Assembly (NCBI GenBank): GCA_947652605.1 | Contig: OX393579.1 | Location: 51,590,970-51,654,969, forward strand | Reading direction: 5' to 3' | Source of the DNA: Elmis aenea | Lineage: Eukaryota; Arthropoda; Insecta; Coleoptera; Elmidae | DNA: 64,000 bases | Shown: positions 39,501 to 45,500 of the stretch, one piece after another | Numbering within the stretch: position 1 is the stretch's first letter | Layout of the letters: every line of letters begins with the position of its first letter | Position numbers and translations under genes: made by a program | Notes under the pieces: model-generated | Told to the model about the DNA's origin: nothing | Database searches by the model: none | What the model saw: the letters and a program-made list of their open reading frames with translations, nothing else

Positions 39501-42500
39501 ATAACCGTGCGCCAATCTAAGGGACAACTCATCTCGATACGGAGTCAGTCAGCGCTGTACGGTACCGCCAGTAGCCGAGAGCTTATAGTGTGGAATGCGT
39601 GTGACGATGTGCAAGATTATGTAACCGTCTATGATGGGTACACGACACGCGATCCGGTCATACTGAAGTTCTGTGGGGGAGGAGAAGCCGTTCCTGAAGC
39701 TATATCGAGTGGTCATGAATTATTAGTTGAATTTTCCACTTCGCCATATGGCACGTTCTTACATCCAACTCCAATTCAATCCTTACACGGATTTCAGCTC
39801 GAAGTAGAAGTAAGTAAATAAGTAATAAGACTTATCCGATGGAAATCATTAACAAAAATTTTTAACGAAATTTTCACACATTGAAATGAAGATTTTTTAA
39901 CTTTAGTAAAAATGGTATAAAGCGTTTAATCGAAAAAAAATTATCCAAAATTTTTCTCCAAAGAATTTTGGCGAATATTCTTCTTCCTCTCAAACTCCTT
40001 TTGCTCTTTCAGGCGTCGGAGAAACGTTTCTTGTCCTGAGTCTATTTCCTCCATGCCCTTTGGTCTTTAGATAGTGTTTTCATTCCTTGTACTGTTTTTT
40101 CCTTTTTCTAACCCAATTTCCCTTATTTGATCTATTCATTTTCTTCTTGGTCTCTCTCTTTGATTTTTTGGCTGGTTTTCCAATTTCCATTATTTTTCTT
40201 GTGATTCTGTCAGGTTTCATTCTTACTACATGGCCATATCAGTTTAGTTCTTTTTTTTCTTCTATTATTGGTTCTTGTTCTGTTGTTTCTCCAATGTTTT
40301 CGTTTTTTATTCTGTCCCATTCAGTTTTCCCCGCAATTTTTCTGATGTGTTTCATTTCGAGGTGTTAATTTTAGCTTCGTCTTTTTTCCTTAGCGTCTAA
40401 ATTTTTGAATGCGTAGGTTATTGTTGGTAACGTTACGATATTATGGATTTTCTCACCGTTATGTCGATATCTTTGTGTCCTAGTATTGTTTTGTTTAATG
40501 AGTAATATATTTTTGTTGATTTGTTTGTTCTATTTGTTAATTCGGCATCTATTTTCCCATCCTCTGTTATTACGCTTCCCAAGTATTCGTATGTTGTTAC
40601 TCTTTCCAGTATATTGTTTTTACATTTAATTTTGTTGTTCTGATTGTCTTTTTGTTTTTAGTTTACGATCATAGTTTTTGTTTTATTTATGATCACTTCC
40701 ATTTTCATGTCTATTTCTTCGGCCCATGCGTTCAATAACTTTTGCATTTTATTTATATTAGTACCACGTCATCTGCTTATAATAGGCTACCCAATTTAAT
40801 TAGTTCTAGATTTCTGTCCAATTCCAGTGTTTAGTTGTTTATGTTTTTCTTTGACTCGTTTAACAATCTTGTCCATAAAAATAATAAACAGTAATGGGTT
40901 TAGACTGTATCCTTGTTTTATTCCCTTGTTCATTCTAAATTCGTCTGATCTTTGTCCTGCAATTTGTACTTTAGCTCTAACTGTCTGATATGTGCTTCTG
41001 ATTGCGTTTATAAAAATGTTAGGTATTTCCATTTCTTTTCGGGTTTTCCATATTTCTCTTCTATCCACAGTATCGAAGGCTGCTTTTAGATCTATAAATG
41101 TTAAGTAAAGTTCTTCTTCTATTTTTCTTCCAATTATATTCCTTATAATATGTTATCACTTGTTTGTCTTTCTGGTCCAAAAGCTGCTTGTTTTTCTTCT
41201 AGTTTTAATTCTACATGCTTTCTTAGTCTTTTCTAGAATTTTTGTGTATGGCTTGTAGCTAGTTTGGGCTAAACAGATTGGTCTGTAGTTTTCGCATTGG
41301 GTCTGGTCTCCTTTCTTGTATATTGGTATTAGTAAATTATTTTAGGGCATGAAAAGCGTAAATTAAACCAGGATTAACTTCCACAACTAGTAAATGAGTG
41401 ATTAATACGTGTTTACTTCTTTTTTAGGTTAAATTCGTGGATCAGACGTCGCCTACTTTCGTAAAAACCAAACGCAACTGTGAATTTTGGATAAGAGGAA
41501 CGAATAAGGGAATATTAGAGAGCCCTCTACATTCGCTACCCGCCAACACGACTTGTTTGTATCATCTACAAGGAATGGACACGTCTGTTTCCCCATCCCC
41601 GGTTCCCTTCCGCCCCCTTTCAAGGTATCCAGATGGGATTTGGCGACAATCCAGGATTGTGTTCCCGCCTCCGCGCTATCGAGTCTGGCTATCTGTCGTC
41701 AAATTCCACGTGGCTGGTCCCCGGGATCCACTAAAACCAGATCAAGAAATATGTAGAAGTAGTTTAAAAGTGTGGGACGGCCAACTGTGGACTGGAACGA
41801 AGTGTAACGACTTGTTCTGGTAAGTTTTTTATGCCTCACTTTACGCCGTTTTAACCTCGGAATGTCAGAATTTATGTAAGATGTCTGAGTTTCGACCATT
41901 TTTCTATTACCGGGACTCGAGAGACTTAAAAAAAAGGAAAATCCGGAGAATTCCTAGAACGTTTGTTTTCTCGAAACATTGCTTCGATTTTAAAAATTTC
42001 CTTAAAGAGGAAGGACTCTTAATATTAAATTTAGGAAAAGGTGTTGTATAAATTATGTAAACATAGTTAATTGAAAATGGAACTTTAATTTGAACGACAT
42101 TTAATTAAATATTAACTAAAAGAAAACAAACATATTGATCTACTTAGATTGTAAAATGGATGGTTATGAAGCTGATGGGTATGAATGTGAATAACCACCA
42201 GTTTTTAAATATCTTTTGGACTAGTTTTTTTGTTTATTGCATTTCATAAAATTATTCATATTTGACTGATTTTGTTAGTGAATGTTTTGTTGGAGTTTTT
42301 TAAAGATTATTAAAATATTTGTCCTTAAAAACATCCAAAAAGAGTTTCATTTACATGTTCAGTACGCTTTTTTTAAATATACCCCAGATAACATTTCCAG
42401 CATGGGGATCTCGCTTATCATAAGAGATATAGGTTTGCTTAAATTAGATTAATTATTCCCAAGTATAAGAGGAGCTACAATCAATTTTTAAAAGTACAAA

Positions 42501-45500
42501 ATTCCTCGTACTTCGGATGTGGCAAAAAAAAATTCTTTTTTTTCTCGTAACTTTTTTCTCTTAATCATTAGATCAATTTTATTGGTACTTTCTTAGGGTA
42601 CTTTTTAATGAATAATGTGACTGTTATTTTAGATTTTTTAATCAATTATCATTTTCGAGATATTATCCCTAATTTCATTTTTTCTTATGGGCCGCGAAGT
42701 TAGCTATGGAATCTCTAAATGTGTTTTTTTCTTTTCTTTTAAATGAGATCCAAAACAAATCAATGAAGAATTAGAATCAACTGTTTTTACACAGTTTCTA
42801 TGGCAGAGAATGTAGCATCTCAACATGTCAAATTTTTCCATAGTTGTAAACAGGGATTTGGAGCGGAGGACGGAGCTGGAGCACGGAGCAGTGGAGCAAT
42901 GGGTTTTTGCCCGGAGTTAGAGCGGAGTAATTTTTGACCAACTTCCACATATCCGATAAAATTAAAACTTTGTTTTAAAAAAAAAAGCATTTAATTAAAA
43001 AACTTGTTTTAAAAATGTTAACAATATTTGGAGCATGGAGCGGAGCTGGAGCGGAGCAGGAGCAAGCATTTGGATGCCTGAGTGGAGCTGAAGCGGAGCA
43101 ATTAAAAATATGGACTGCTCCAAACCCCTGGTTGTAAAAGTGCCCATTATTATATGATAACAAATTTGCTACAAAGACTATCGAATACAATAAAATTCTA
43201 TGAAATGATACCAGAGACAAATGATACTGTTATTTGACATTTTATTGTTTGTTTTTTCATGGATAGCTTGAGTGAATAGTAAAATAAGATTTTTCTTGAT
43301 TTTATGACTTATTTATAAAAACAGATATAGCAAGTATTATCTCATTAAAAAGAGAAACAAAAGCGCATTTAACTGTTCCATAACCAACTTCGCTTCCCAT
43401 AAGAAAAAATGAAGTTAGGAGTTATACCTTAAAAATGGTAAGTGATAAAAAAATCCAAAATAACAGTTACATTCTCCATAAAGAGTACCCTAAGAGAGTA
43501 CTTATAAGATTGATCTAATAAATAAAACAAAAAAGTTATGAGAGAAAAAAGAATTCAACAATTTAATATTTTTTGCTATAACATCTGAAGCACGAGAAAT
43601 TTTGAACTTTTAAAAATTGATTGTAACTCCTCTCAAACTTTGGAATAATTCATTTAATTTAAGCAAACCTGTATCTTTTATAATAAGCGAGATACTCATG
43701 CTGGAAATTTTATCTGGGACACCCTGTTTATATATAAATCATGATTATAATAAGATATAATAATCTAGTAGATACATTGCGGGTGAACTAATTCATTTTA
43801 CTATTGCGCCTGGCGAAGGATTGAGTTTCAAGTCTCGGATTCTTTTACCTGGGACTCGAGACTACAAAATATTTAGTAATTCCAGGGACAGAAACCCTAG
43901 ATGAATCCGCAAGTAATGTCGTTTAATACGTAATATGTTAGTCTACGCGTCGCATTGATTTTCTGTTCTAAACTGGACGTGTTTCAGCAGCAGCAAAGAT
44001 AAATCAAAAAATGTACCGAGAACGAGTTTATCTGGCACCCTGGGGACGTCGAAGAACGTGACTCTGCTGGCCCGGTACTGCAAGGAGCACATACCGAGAA
44101 CTTGTGACCATACAATGCTGGCCAACGAGACTCGATATCCCAGACCTTGCACTCTGGCCGAGAGTTTTCTATCCTCTGGAGATAGCCTTACGATGGAACT
44201 TCACATAGCGGACTCCACGGCACTCAGGTTCGACTTAGTTTACATTTTATATTCATTCTTGGCGCTGAGTTATATTCCCAATTCACTAACAACTCAATTC
44301 ATATTGTCCACAGACCTATCCAATTTCGGGCATTGTATGAGTTCGTTGATTTACATCAAGATGGAGAGCCCTTCGGGACTGGGGTCTGTTCAAGGAAATT
44401 TAGTGGAACCCTTCAGAACTCTTTACAGAAATTTCAGGCTCCCAGGGATATTTTTTTATATGGAAGAGGAGGCGCTAGAAATATAAGGTAAGACGCAAAA
44501 GTAATGGTCTTGTACAATGACGTGCGCAGACAAATATTTCAGGGGAGATATTGTTATAATTTGCAAAAATAATACTGACTAATTTCAAACGGGGCATGGT
44601 AATGGTAAAATTAGAAAATGACCCAAGGGGGCTACACACAAAAAGTGAATTGTAAGAGGTCGGAATCCACATTGTTCTTCGTCTTCATCCAAATTTCTTT
44701 CAATTTTATTTTTAATTATTCTCCGGAAGAGTCTACTTAGAAAATTCGTCACACTTATTCCTCGGTAGTTTTTGTATTTCGTGCGTAGGTTTCTCTGTAG
44801 TCAAATATCTTATTAATTTCTGATCTAACTCTTTCACTAATATTGTCCCATTCAATTCCTGTTTCCGAAATCCCCTACAACGATTTAGATAAAATGGAAA
44901 ATACCTTGCTATATTTTTATTATCTGTTAATTTGCAGTTGTGTTTATCGCTTTGAAGCACAAAAGGACGAAAAAATCAAAATAACGCTAACCCAGCTGAT
45001 AATAAAAGGTCGTCATTGTATGACGAGAACTAACCCGGACAACGATCGATTCCAATGCTACGGCAATACATCAGCCACTGTGCGTTTTTACGAGGTTCCA
45101 TGGAACGACGTCCCCCCCGTGCCGAGGGACTGTTTGTGCTCTGAAAACACCGGATCTCATCTACCTTTTACTTATGTGTCTACGTCTAACGTAGTGGAAT
45201 TGCGATTCGACGTGACAGGCATGAATGCATCCGATGATTTCTCTACACTTTTCTTTGAGGGAACGTGGAAGTTAATCCGCACCCCATCGTGCACAGGTAA
45301 TTTAAGGAAGCAAGGTCCCAGCGGGGAAATTACTTTCCACTTCCCCAATGAATCACCAGACGAGGTGAGTTCACGTTGTAATGGGACTAATATATAATTA
45401 ACTTCCCACTGTTTTAGTCAAACTGCGACAACTATCCCCGGGTAATCGTTCCGGCGCTCAAGAAGTATCTCTACGTAAAAATAAACGGAGTTATTATACG

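Noticed and set aside
40087..40368. 93-codon + strand hydrophobic frame
   Set aside because: Antisense of the LINE remnant in CUB intron C-D.
44228..44313. In-frame reading through CUB intron E-F
   Set aside because: Gives a hydrophobic stretch, then the wrong frame; splicing restores CUB sequence.
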